64,000 nt of DNA from Flavobacterium sp. TAB 87. Lineage in GTDB: Bacteria; Bacteroidota; Bacteroidia; Flavobacteriales; Flavobacteriaceae. The notes beneath the pieces are model-generated. The model did not search any database, had not been told where the DNA came from, and worked only from the letters and a program-made list of their open reading frames with translations. Numbering within the stretch: the stretch's first letter is position 1; every line of letters begins with the position of its first letter. Where the stretch lies: NCBI RefSeq assembly GCF_001529295.1, contig NZ_LLWK01000036.1, positions 186,001 through 250,000 of the forward strand. The letters are read 5' to 3'. Shown here piece by piece: positions 48,420-55,576 of this stretch. The position numbers were made by a program, and so were the translations under genes.

Positions 48420-50822
48420 CTATTTTAATGTAACTTCTCTCTTTTTTCCGAGAGTCGTCAAAGTAATATCTTTCTTTTTGAAATTAAAACCTAATGATTC
48501 GTTTACTGAATTATCGGTTCCTGTAGCCGACTTAACTTCATTAAAACGTAGAAAAGCAGCGTTTTTTGCATTGATTTTTTTACCCGTTGGCAATTCTATA
48601 ATTTTTCCTTTTGATGTATAGCTTTCAACTAAAAGTCGTGCAGATAAATAACAAACAGTAGACTCTGCTCCTTGGTTTAAGTTTACATTTCCTTTCTCTA
48701 AACCATCATAACAACCTCCCGTAATGGGATTGTACATGATGTGATTTAAGTGGTTCTTCCCTAAAAACCAATCAAATGCTAACTTCAAATTCTTTTTATA
48801 CATCGGATCACCAAATGTTTGATAAAATAAGTCCAAACCGTACATCATGTAGCATGCTTCAATTGGTTGCTCTCCGTATTCATGGGGAATTGCTCCTTTT
48901 TCATGCCATCCTTGGTTGCTAATGATTTTAAATTTATCATTAAAAAACATTTTGGATATTAGAAAATCCATCGACTCCAATGCTATTTTTTTATGAGCTT
49001 CATTTCCAGTTACAACAAAAGAAATTAGCAACGCTTCGGGTAAAACACTATTTGCGTACGTCAGTTTTTCTTCAAACCAATTCCAGTTTTTTGATGCTGT
49101 ATTAATGTAGGTTTTTTCTAATTTCTTTGACAAATGATTGAGTAGATTTAATACTCGCTCGGTTGGTGTTACTAAATAAAGCTGATACAATCCCTTTACA
49201 GCAAATGCAATCGCTCTAGGCGAATGCAACTCTTTGGCAAAAGTCAGCGTTTTGTTAATGCTTAAAGTAGCTTTATAAACAATTGATGCTGGCAATGTTC
49301 CATTTTCTAAACTTAGCAAATAACCCAACGCCCAAATTGCACGACCGTTAGAATCTTCTAAATTTTCGTTGCTATTTTTTGGCTCTACTACATTAAATTG
49401 ATCGACGTAGTTTATAAAGTTTCCTTTTTTCAACTGACATCTTACAATAAAATCAAGATAAATTTTAATGTAAGGAATGTCCGTTTCTTCTCCTTTTAAC
49501 TTATAGTGCTTGCACATCGCAATTAATGCTCTTGCGTTATCATCTATGGTATATCCAGCATCTAAATCGGGCTCTGAAATTTTACAGAACTGAAAGATTC
49601 CAAGATCCGAAGTCATCGCTTTTTGATGGTCCATGTTGATCTCAGGATAATTTATTTTTATTTTTGATAAATCCGTTGCAATTTTCTGGTACGTCTTAAT
49701 GTGTTTAAGAGCGGTATTTTCCCAAGATGTTTTAGTCGTTTTTGCGTAAGCATTCAGTGCCATATGCGTTCTTAATTCAGAATCGCTTAAAAGTTTCAAA
49801 GTCGCTTTTGCAAACTGATCTGAATCCTGAATATCAGCTAAAATACCAATATCAGAAGTCAAGCTTTCTAAAGTGTGCGGAATCTTACTTGCCACAATTG
49901 GACAAGAACAGCTCATTGCATATGAAAAAGTTCCACTTACTGCTTGATTTGGATCTTTGGACGTAAACAAATACACATCCGTTGCTTTAAGATAATCCAA
50001 TAATTCATGTACTTCCAAATACTCATTGACAAAGCGAACATTTTTTTCGAGATGTAATTCTTTAACAATTGCTTCCAACGAATTGCGGTAGTGATCTACA
50101 TTATCGACGATAGTGTTTGGATGTGTTTTACCTAGAATTAAATACAGAACATTCGGAAATTGTGCTACAATTTGAGGAAGCGCTTTCAAACCTGTTTCAA
50201 TACTTTTTCCTTCTCCTAATAATCCAAAAGTAGAAAGTATCAATCGGTCCTCTAATGCTAATTTCTTCTTTGCTTGATCAGTACTTTCGTAACGAACCAA
50301 ATGTGTTCCGTGTTCCACCAATGCAATATCCTTTTCATTGATACCGTACTCTTCCATCAAGATTTTTTTGGACTGATTGGTCATTACAAAAATGGCTTCA
50401 CTATAACTGCACAGCAAACGTACAATAGCTTTTAATTTTTTATCTGGATTCGGAATTACGCTATGAAAAGTATAAGCAATTGGCTTTTTTATTACCTCTA
50501 AAAAATCCAACAAATAATTGCCAAACTCACCACCAAATAAACCGAATTCGTGCTGAATATGAACTAGTTTAACAGCATCGTCCTTATTAATATCATTTGC
50601 TACTGCAGCATAAGCTTCTCTATTTTTAGATGGTAAATGATAAGCTGAGCTTTTATCTGCCTCTCCTTTAAAAGTAATTTCGCAAATTTCACAGCTGATA
50701 CTTTTACCATATATTTTTTGAATTGCATTAACAGTGTCTTCTGTAAACGTAGCTATTCCGCACTGTGTCGGTGGATACGTTGACATAAAAATTATTTTCG
50801 ATTTAGGAGATAACGTTTTCAT
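48420..50822 (-). CDS. Two-domain glycosyltransferase: GT4 plus C-terminal (alpha/alpha) domain
   Basis: 800 residues. Residues 1-400 form a GT-B glycosyltransferase 4 domain (YPPTQCGIATFTEDTV at the N-terminus, STFGLLGEGKSIETGLKALP near 205, LYLILGKTHPN near 235, and the donor-binding region near 290). Residues 410-750 form a separate helical domain with DAGYTIDDNARALIAMCKHYKL and HEYGEQPIEACYMMYGLDLFYQ, resembling (alpha/alpha)6 toroids of glycosidases. It overlaps the GH130 stop by 20 bases, so the two are translated together. ATG at 50822 is preferred to the GTG just before it. Confidence 0.85.
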   Translation of the reverse strand: MKTLSPKSKIIFMSTYPPTQCGIATFTEDTVNAIQKIYGKSISCEICEITFKGEADKSSAYHLPSKNREAYAAVANDINKDDAVKLVHIQHEFGLFGGEFGNYLLDFLEVIKKPIAYTFHSVIPNPDKKLKAIVRLLCSYSEAIFVMTNQSKKILMEEYGINEKDIALVEHGTHLVRYESTDQAKKKLALEDRLILSTFGLLGEGKSIETGLKALPQIVAQFPNVLYLILGKTHPNTIVDNVDHYRNSLEAIVKELHLEKNVRFVNEYLEVHELLDYLKATDVYLFTSKDPNQAVSGTFSYAMSCSCPIVASKIPHTLESLTSDIGILADIQDSDQFAKATLKLLSDSELRTHMALNAYAKTTKTSWENTALKHIKTYQKIATDLSKIKINYPEINMDHQKAMTSDLGIFQFCKISEPDLDAGYTIDDNARALIAMCKHYKLKGEETDIPYIKIYLDFIVRCQLKKGNFINYVDQFNVVEPKNSNENLEDSNGRAIWALGYLLSLENGTLPASIVYKATLSINKTLTFAKELHSPRAIAFAVKGLYQLYLVTPTERVLNLLNHLSKKLEKTYINTASKNWNWFEEKLTYANSVLPEALLISFVVTGNEAHKKIALESMDFLISKMFFNDKFKIISNQGWHEKGAIPHEYGEQPIEACYMMYGLDLFYQTFGDPMYKKNLKLAFDWFLGKNHLNHIMYNPITGGCYDGLEKGNVNLNQGAESTVCYLSARLLVESYTSKGKIIELPTGKKINAKNAAFLRFNEVKSATGTDNSVNESLGFNFKKKDITLTTLGKKREVTLK

Positions 50823-51867
50823 CACTCTGATTATTTAAATTGTTCATTAATTCATTAAAATCCACAGAAGCTACTGCAATCTCGTCATCGGCAGCGCCAT
50901 AATAAATATATAATCGACCGTCAAAAATCGCAGTTCCCGTTGGAAATACTACAAAATTAACATAGCCTTGCTTTTCGTAAGTCTCACTTGGCGAAACTAG
51001 TGGTTCCTTTAAACGTGCAATCACTTTCAAAGGATTTTCTAAATCTAATAAAGCCGCACAAGCATGATATACTAACCCTTTTTCGCTCTTTTCGGTAGCA
51101 TGATAAATAAGTAGCCAACCATCGGCTGTTTCTATCGGTGGACAACCAGAACCAATATGACTCGATTCATGTTTATATTTTGGACACAAAACTGTGTGCT
51201 GGTCCAGGCCTCGTATGTAATTTGACCAGAATTCCGCATTCAAATCGGATAAGTTTTCATAACTGGCAAATTGAATTGCGGGTAATAAACGATGCAAAAA
51301 CGCATACTTACCATTTATTTTTCTCGGAAAAAAAACTACATTTTTATCCCAAACATAAGCGTCGTCTTTGGTAATAGGATTAAAGTGATGCTTACTCTCA
51401 TTATTGTGCTTCACATATAGCGCGTTAGGATCGGATTCTTTTATCTTTTTTTCATGTAATAAATTATTATAAGCCAAAGCCGAAAACCTTGGTGTAATAA
51501 TCCCTTTTTTCTTCCACTTTTTTAAATCTTTAGATACCGCTAAAGCTCCAAATGCGTTAACTCCATCGTACGCCACATACGACAAATAATAGGTATCTTC
51601 TATTTTAGTCAATCTTGGATCTTCCACTCCGTGACACTCATAAATAAATTCAGGAAAAATAATGGGTTTTTTATCTCTCTGAACCAGATCTAACGGACCA
51701 TTAAATTGACAGTACCCGATACTCGAAAAATTACCAACGTGTGCGGCACGATAAAACATATGGACTGTATTTCCTTCTTGATAAACTGCGGGATTTAACA
51801 CGCCTAAATTTTCAAATTCTAAGTCTGTTGGTTTTAAAATAACGCCATGTTTAACAAGAGAATCCAT
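50803..51867 (-). CDS. GH130 family glycoside phosphorylase/hydrolase
   Basis: 354 residues with a five-bladed propeller pattern typical of GH130: NLGVLNPAVYQEGNTVHMFYRAAH near residue 21, GVEDPRLTKIEDTYYLSYVAYDG near 85, ENPLKVIARLKEPLVSPSE near 275 and IYYGAADDEIAVASVDF near 325. The family acts on beta-mannosides, mostly as phosphorylases that release mannose-1-phosphate; some are hydrolases. ATG at 51867 is chosen over TTG at 51876. It overlaps the glycosyltransferase gene. Confidence 0.87.
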   Translation of the reverse strand: MDSLVKHGVILKPTDLEFENLGVLNPAVYQEGNTVHMFYRAAHVGNFSSIGYCQFNGPLDLVQRDKKPIIFPEFIYECHGVEDPRLTKIEDTYYLSYVAYDGVNAFGALAVSKDLKKWKKKGIITPRFSALAYNNLLHEKKIKESDPNALYVKHNNESKHHFNPITKDDAYVWDKNVVFFPRKINGKYAFLHRLLPAIQFASYENLSDLNAEFWSNYIRGLDQHTVLCPKYKHESSHIGSGCPPIETADGWLLIYHATEKSEKGLVYHACAALLDLENPLKVIARLKEPLVSPSETYEKQGYVNFVVFPTGTAIFDGRLYIYYGAADDEIAVASVDFNELMNNLNNQSDENVIS

Positions 51868-52077
51868 ATCAATCAATTTATTTATAAAGTTACTGCTCTA
51901 AAGACGAAAAACTTAACTCAATCGAAATTTTGATTAGCTCAATATGTTGCAGTTAACTTGAAAGAAGCATAGAGGGGTGTTTTAATTGTTTTTGAAAGTG
52001 TTTTGAAAGAAAGCCATTAAAACTTTTTAACATAAGGGCATTGAATACTGAAATAGTAAACAATTCACACTAAATAA

Positions 52078-52091
52078 ATGCAAGCTTGCAT
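52078..52091. repeat. Perfect 14-bp palindrome
   Basis: ATGCAAGCTTGCAT reads the same on both strands. It lies 211 bases upstream of GH130 and next to a terminator. It could be a dyad operator, but may be chance. Confidence 0.35.
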
Positions 52092-52102
52092 GACACCTAG
52101 AT

Positions 52103-52141
52103 ACAAAAAAACCTTCAAAATCAATGACTTTGAAGGTTTTA
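52103..52141 (-). terminator. Terminator of the GreA-like gene
   Basis: On the minus strand AAAACCTTCAAA and TTTGAAGGTTTT with a 9-base loop are followed by further T, about 110 bases after the stop codon. Confidence 0.85.
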
Positions 52142-52251
52142 TATTATGGTTTGATCTACTACTTGTATCTACTAAATTTTCAGTCAAACGCTTAATAAAT
52201 AATTAAAAATCAGCATTCTACTAACGAAATACTGTGTTTTTATCGCATTTA

Positions 52252-52629
52252 TTATGCTAGTCTTTCTACGTTCATAATTTCGAACTGCTTTGGCTCTTCA
52301 TCAAAACTCCAATTGATGATGTCTCCTATTTTACATCCTACCAAAGCAAGACCCATAGTACTTAAAATCGATTCGGTTTTGTTTCTTTGCTTTGCTTTGT
52401 CTGGCGCAACAAATGTATGAACATGCTCTTCTTGACTTGTCAAATCTTTAATTGTCACTTTTGCGTCAACCGTTACAACATCTAACGGTAGTAATTTACG
52501 GTTAACTTGTTTGGCTCTTTTTAACTGTAATTTTAAGATTTCTTCCTCTTCAGGAGTCGATTTCTTTCTTCTAATATGATCTTTAATTAAGTCGTAAATT
52601 CCTGTTGTTAATGTGATTTCTTGTTCCAT
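52252..52629 (-). CDS. GreA/GreB/Rnk-family transcription factor
   Basis: 125 residues from the ATG at 52629 (MEQEITLTTGIYDLIKDHIRRKK). The N-terminal part is a short helical hairpin, the C-terminal part the GreA FKBP-like domain (STMGLALVGCKIGDIINWSF). It lacks a full GreA coiled coil (GreA is about 158 residues), so it resembles Rnk-type RNA polymerase secondary-channel proteins. The frame continues upstream to 52686 but the added residues are not family-like. Confidence 0.8.
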   Translation of the reverse strand: MEQEITLTTGIYDLIKDHIRRKKSTPEEEEILKLQLKRAKQVNRKLLPLDVVTVDAKVTIKDLTSQEEHVHTFVAPDKAKQRNKTESILSTMGLALVGCKIGDIINWSFDEEPKQFEIMNVERLA

Positions 52630-52696
52630 TTTTTCTGTGTTTTGTACCAATTGCTTTGATGCTTTTTTTATAAAATACCCACACATTAAAACTCAT

Positions 52697-52704
52697 TACC
52701 TTTG
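52697..52704 (+). promoter_or_regulatory. Plus-strand -7 box with no annotated gene downstream
   Basis: TACCTTTG on the plus strand matches the consensus. The only plus-strand element before 60372 that it could serve is the terminator at 52995-53017, so it may start a non-coding transcript of about 300 bases. Confidence 0.4.
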
Positions 52705-52783
52705 TGCAAATGAGGTTTAATGAAAAATCGGCATCAATAAACGATTGACGGTTTAAATTGTATATAAAGGAATCAGAAGATTT

Positions 52784-52805
52784 CCCTGTCATGGGTTTGA
52801 CAGGG
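52784..52805. repeat. Perfect hairpin downstream of the small membrane peptide
   Basis: CCCTGTCA, loop TGGGTT, TGACAGGG: an 8-bp GC-rich stem that stands out in AT-rich DNA, directly after the 37-codon ORF. There is no T-run, so it is not a standard terminator. Confidence 0.55.
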
Positions 52806-52806
52806 C

Positions 52807-52920
52807 TTAATTTATAAAGTCTTTCGAGCAGTTTAAAAACGAGTCGTCGTGCAAGTAGGTCAGTAAGAATAAAAGACCTAGCGCAACGGTATTCACAAGA
52901 AAAAATAAATGGATTGTCAT
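52807..52920 (-). CDS. Candidate small single-pass membrane peptide (37 residues)
   Basis: ATG at 52920, stop at 52807. The peptide begins MTIHLFFLVNTVALGLLF and residues 3-21 form one strongly hydrophobic helix; the tail is polar with Asp, Ser, Cys and Lys. A consensus -7 box (TATTTTTG, complement of 52948-52955) lies 28 bases upstream, and a stable hairpin follows 2 bases after the stop. The size and layout recall small toxic or regulatory membrane peptides. It is not similar to anything I recognise. Confidence 0.4.
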   Translation of the reverse strand: MTIHLFFLVNTVALGLLFLLTYLHDDSFLNCSKDFIN

Positions 52921-52947
52921 TGTTTTTCTACATAAAGTAACAAGATA

Positions 52948-52955
52948 CAAAAATA
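52948..52955 (-). promoter_or_regulatory. Promoter -7 box of the small membrane-peptide ORF
   Basis: TATTTTTG on the minus strand matches TAnnTTTG. The predicted transcript start is about 20 bases before the ATG at 52920. Confidence 0.4.
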
Positions 52956-52994
52956 TAACAACCTTCAAAAGCTTTTAACAAATTCTAACTATAG

Positions 52995-53017
52995 AAGCTG
53001 CTGTAGCAGCTTTTTTT
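52995..53017 (+). terminator. Plus-strand terminator with no plus-strand gene in front of it
   Basis: AAGCTGC, loop TGTA, GCAGCTT followed by T7 on the plus strand; the minus strand has no T-run. All neighbouring genes are on the minus strand, so it implies an unannotated plus-strand transcript. Confidence 0.6.
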
Positions 53018-53040
53018 AAAAAAGAATTAACAATTGACGT

Positions 53041-53127
53041 TTAATAGGGATAACTTTTACCTATCCATTGCTCTAAATGCTTTTTAACTACTAAAATGTT
53101 TCTTTCTAAAAGATAATTTAAGTGCGC
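53041..53127 (-). pseudogene. Possible remnant of a gene behind the alpha/beta hydrolase
   Basis: A 28-codon open stretch on the minus strand after a TAG, with natural-looking composition (starts AHLNYLLERNILVVKKH and ends WIGKSYPY). It has no start codon. It follows the hydrolase stop by 16 bases. It may be a decayed gene end or chance. Confidence 0.2.
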
Positions 53128-53143
53128 CTATAAATAAGTCCAA

Positions 53144-53710
53144 TTAAAATTTGTGATCTATAATGGTTTTACAAATTTTATCTGCACATTCTTTTTTCCT
53201 GTATAATTCGTGATCTTCGTTTTGATAAAAATTTGCGCTAATTTGCATGTTTGAAAACCAATTTCCATCTGGCTTATTTGCGTCTTCCTGCCCGTAAATT
53301 AATTTAATTTTTACCGCTGGCTTTTTAATTTCGTATCGCAATCTTGTCGAAGATACAGCTATTAAACTTTCAACTTTTAATCCCAAATTAGCCGCTTTCC
53401 AAGCAATACAGCCACCGATACTGAAACCTAGCACCATGCAGTTTTCATTCTCTTGAAGCAAAAGATTTTCGACTGCTTTGTCAATACCTCCATTAATAAA
53501 TTGAGCGTGCAATTTATCTTTAGCGTACTCACTGGTATCGATTTCGCCTAAAACACAACTGTCATAATACTGAACGTCAAATTGATCTTCTAAAACTGAA
53601 AGGTAAAAGTTAATCCAATTTGATTTTTCTTTGCCCCACAAATCAGATACTATAAGTACTCTTTCTTTTTTATCTTTTTGCATGCTCGTTTTAGATTGAT
53701 AGTTATACAT
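53144..53710 (-). CDS. Small alpha/beta-hydrolase family protein
   Basis: 188 residues with the nucleophile elbow GFSIGG (Ser97), an early strand VLIVSDLWG, and a late acidic/His region YGQEDANKPDGNW ... NEDHELYRKK in which Asp and His could complete the triad. No signal peptide. The start could also be the internal ATG at 53683 (MQKDKKERVLIV), since the first nine residues are not family-like. The substrate is unknown. Confidence 0.8.
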   Translation of the reverse strand: MYNYQSKTSMQKDKKERVLIVSDLWGKEKSNWINFYLSVLEDQFDVQYYDSCVLGEIDTSEYAKDKLHAQFINGGIDKAVENLLLQENENCMVLGFSIGGCIAWKAANLGLKVESLIAVSSTRLRYEIKKPAVKIKLIYGQEDANKPDGNWFSNMQISANFYQNEDHELYRKKECADKICKTIIDHKF

Positions 53711-53870
53711 AGAACTTCGATTTCAGATTTCGTGAGATCAATTGCGTTTCAAGTTGCTTTTGAAAGAAACAAATTTACGGTTTTCTTCTATTTTTGAAAT
53801 TTACATTTAATAATATATTTTACTGATAAATTTAAAATTATTAGGCGTTGGAATATCGTAAATATTACCA

Positions 53871-53910
53871 TAAAAAAATCCCGTCAGTCTTTAAATGACT
53901 TGACGGGACT
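53871..53910 (-). terminator. Terminator of the susC-susD operon
   Basis: On the minus strand TCCCGTCA and TGACGGGA, with an inner AGTC/GACT pair, are followed by seven T, about 60 bases after the susD stop. Confidence 0.9.
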
Positions 53911-53968
53911 TTTAGTTTCAATATAAAAACCAAACTAACTTTAATAATTCCATTATTTTATCCTCTAC

Positions 53969-55564
53969 CTAATAGCCTTGATTGTTTGGCGAAAGTTTTG
54001 GATTTTTATCGATCGCATTTTGTGGAATAGGCAAAAGATTGTTTTTAGGCGCTACAAACGATCTGCTTTCAATTAAGTTGGCTGGCAAGGTCATTGACAC
54101 ATTGTAATCGCCGTTTGGTTGCGTTGTCGCCAAAACAGTTCCTCTTTTTGCGCCCATTAAATTACCATTAAGCACATCAGTCGCGATATTCCAACGAATA
54201 ATATCATCTCGACGTAAACCTTCCATAGCAAATTCTACTCTGCGCTCGTTTCTTAGTAGTTTTCTTAAACTGGATTGGTCTGCATACTTTGCTTGATCTA
54301 CAGCAGGCATTCCTGCTCTAAGACGTACGGTATTTAAAGCAGTATAAAGTGCTGCATCTATTTGAGCCAATTCGATTTTAGCTTCAGCAATTGTTAACAG
54401 TACTTCTGCATAACGGAAAATAAAGATGTCGCTACCCATATTCCAATACGGAGCTCCAGAATCTAACTCCATAAATGAAGTGTACTTTTTAAAATTATAA
54501 CCTGTTTTAGACGCATTGTCCGCTTTGTTGTAATAATCATTACTACCCACTTCTACTGAGCGATATATTTTATCTCCAAAAACTTGGCCTGGATAAACTA
54601 CAGTTGCTCGTAAACGTGGATCTCTGTTTACGAATGGATTTGCAGGATCATATTCGCCTGCACTTTCTGCTTCTTGAATTGTCTTTCCGTTTGCCATTTC
54701 AAAAGCATCAACTAAAGATTGTGTTGGCACAACAGAGGACCATCCACCGATACCGTTTGGTAAAAATGGAGTAAAATCAATTGCAGACAAATCGGCTGTT
54801 TGTTGCACTGATAAGATAATCTCACTGTTTTGTTCATTGGCTGGATCAAAAAGTCCTGTAAATGTTGGATTTAAAGAATACCCGCTAATACTGTTTGCAG
54901 TCGCTAATGCCTTTGGATAATCTTTAAAATACAAATAGTATCGCATCAAAAGTGCTTGAGCCGCTCCTTTTGTTGCTTTGCCATATTCTGCTCCCGAATA
55001 AGATGCTGGTAAAATAGCAATCACAGCTGTCAATTCATCTTCAATAAATTTGCGAATCACCTCTTGCGAATCTCTTGGAACTTTCGCATCTTCTGGCGTT
55101 GCAAAATTTTCTGTAATTAACGGCACATCACCATAATTTGTAGTTAACGAATAATACTTATAAGCGCGAATAAAACGAGCTTGAGCTTTGTAAATTGCTC
55201 TGTCTCCTTCTGGAACTGTAGTAGCATTATCAGCATTTAAAAGAAATTCGTTACATCTGTTAATTGTGCCAAAACCGTAATAAGAAGCTCCGGGATCTGC
55301 TGGTGACAAATTACCATTTCCTACAGCAGTCCATCCTTCCCAAGGAAAATTATTATAACCATTGTCTGAGCCACAATCACGGTACATCAATGTACCCCCA
55401 TCTTCAAAGCCGCTGTAGCATCCTGTTAGTGCCAAATCTAAATCTTTCTTGCTTTTCCAGAAAGTAGAAGGAGAAAGAGCATCGTCTGGTGCTGTTTCTA
55501 AAAAAGACTCACTGCAAGCGCTGAATATAAAAACTATTGCTAATAAGTATATTAATTTTTTCAT
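53969..55564 (-). CDS. SusD/RagB family nutrient-binding outer-membrane lipoprotein
   Basis: 531 residues with a lipoprotein signal (FIFSAC, Cys17) followed by the family start SFLETAPDDALSPSTFWKSKKDLDLALTGCY. The TPR-like helical core and the C-terminal RagB part (LRKLLRNERRVEFAMEGLRRDDIIRW; final LLPIPQNAIDKNPKLSPNNQGY) are all present. It caps the SusC channel and captures an oligosaccharide or peptide. It follows susC by 12 bases. No glycosidase is adjacent, so the ligand cannot be told. Confidence 0.95.
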   Translation of the reverse strand: MKKLIYLLAIVFIFSACSESFLETAPDDALSPSTFWKSKKDLDLALTGCYSGFEDGGTLMYRDCGSDNGYNNFPWEGWTAVGNGNLSPADPGASYYGFGTINRCNEFLLNADNATTVPEGDRAIYKAQARFIRAYKYYSLTTNYGDVPLITENFATPEDAKVPRDSQEVIRKFIEDELTAVIAILPASYSGAEYGKATKGAAQALLMRYYLYFKDYPKALATANSISGYSLNPTFTGLFDPANEQNSEIILSVQQTADLSAIDFTPFLPNGIGGWSSVVPTQSLVDAFEMANGKTIQEAESAGEYDPANPFVNRDPRLRATVVYPGQVFGDKIYRSVEVGSNDYYNKADNASKTGYNFKKYTSFMELDSGAPYWNMGSDIFIFRYAEVLLTIAEAKIELAQIDAALYTALNTVRLRAGMPAVDQAKYADQSSLRKLLRNERRVEFAMEGLRRDDIIRWNIATDVLNGNLMGAKRGTVLATTQPNGDYNVSMTLPANLIESRSFVAPKNNLLPIPQNAIDKNPKLSPNNQGY

Positions 55565-55576
55565 CTTTTATGTAAA

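Larger units (their letters stand above)
51868..52251. other. Intergenic region upstream of GH130
   Basis: Contains a perfect 14-bp palindrome ATGCAAGCTTGCAT (52078-52091) and the terminator of the GreA-like gene (52103-52141). The 200 bases nearest GH130 have no clear promoter by the -7 consensus. Confidence 0.45.
52705..53017 (+). ncRNA. Candidate structured RNA, antisense to a small membrane-peptide ORF
   Basis: The predicted transcript starts after a consensus -7 box (52697-52704) and ends at a T-run terminator (52995-53017). It contains three local hairpins: GGAATC/GATTTCC near 52769-52786, CCCTGTCA/TGACAGGG at 52784-52805, and TAGGTC/GACCTA near 52855-52880. No plus-strand ORF over 15 codons fits. 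I do not recognise tmRNA, SRP RNA or RNase P RNA motifs. The whole minus-strand peptide ORF lies inside. Existence is inferred from signals only. Confidence 0.3.

Noticed and set aside
52583..52792. 69-codon minus-strand ORF overlapping the GreA-like start
   Set aside because: Overlaps the GreA-like gene in another frame and runs through a hairpin; composition not convincing.
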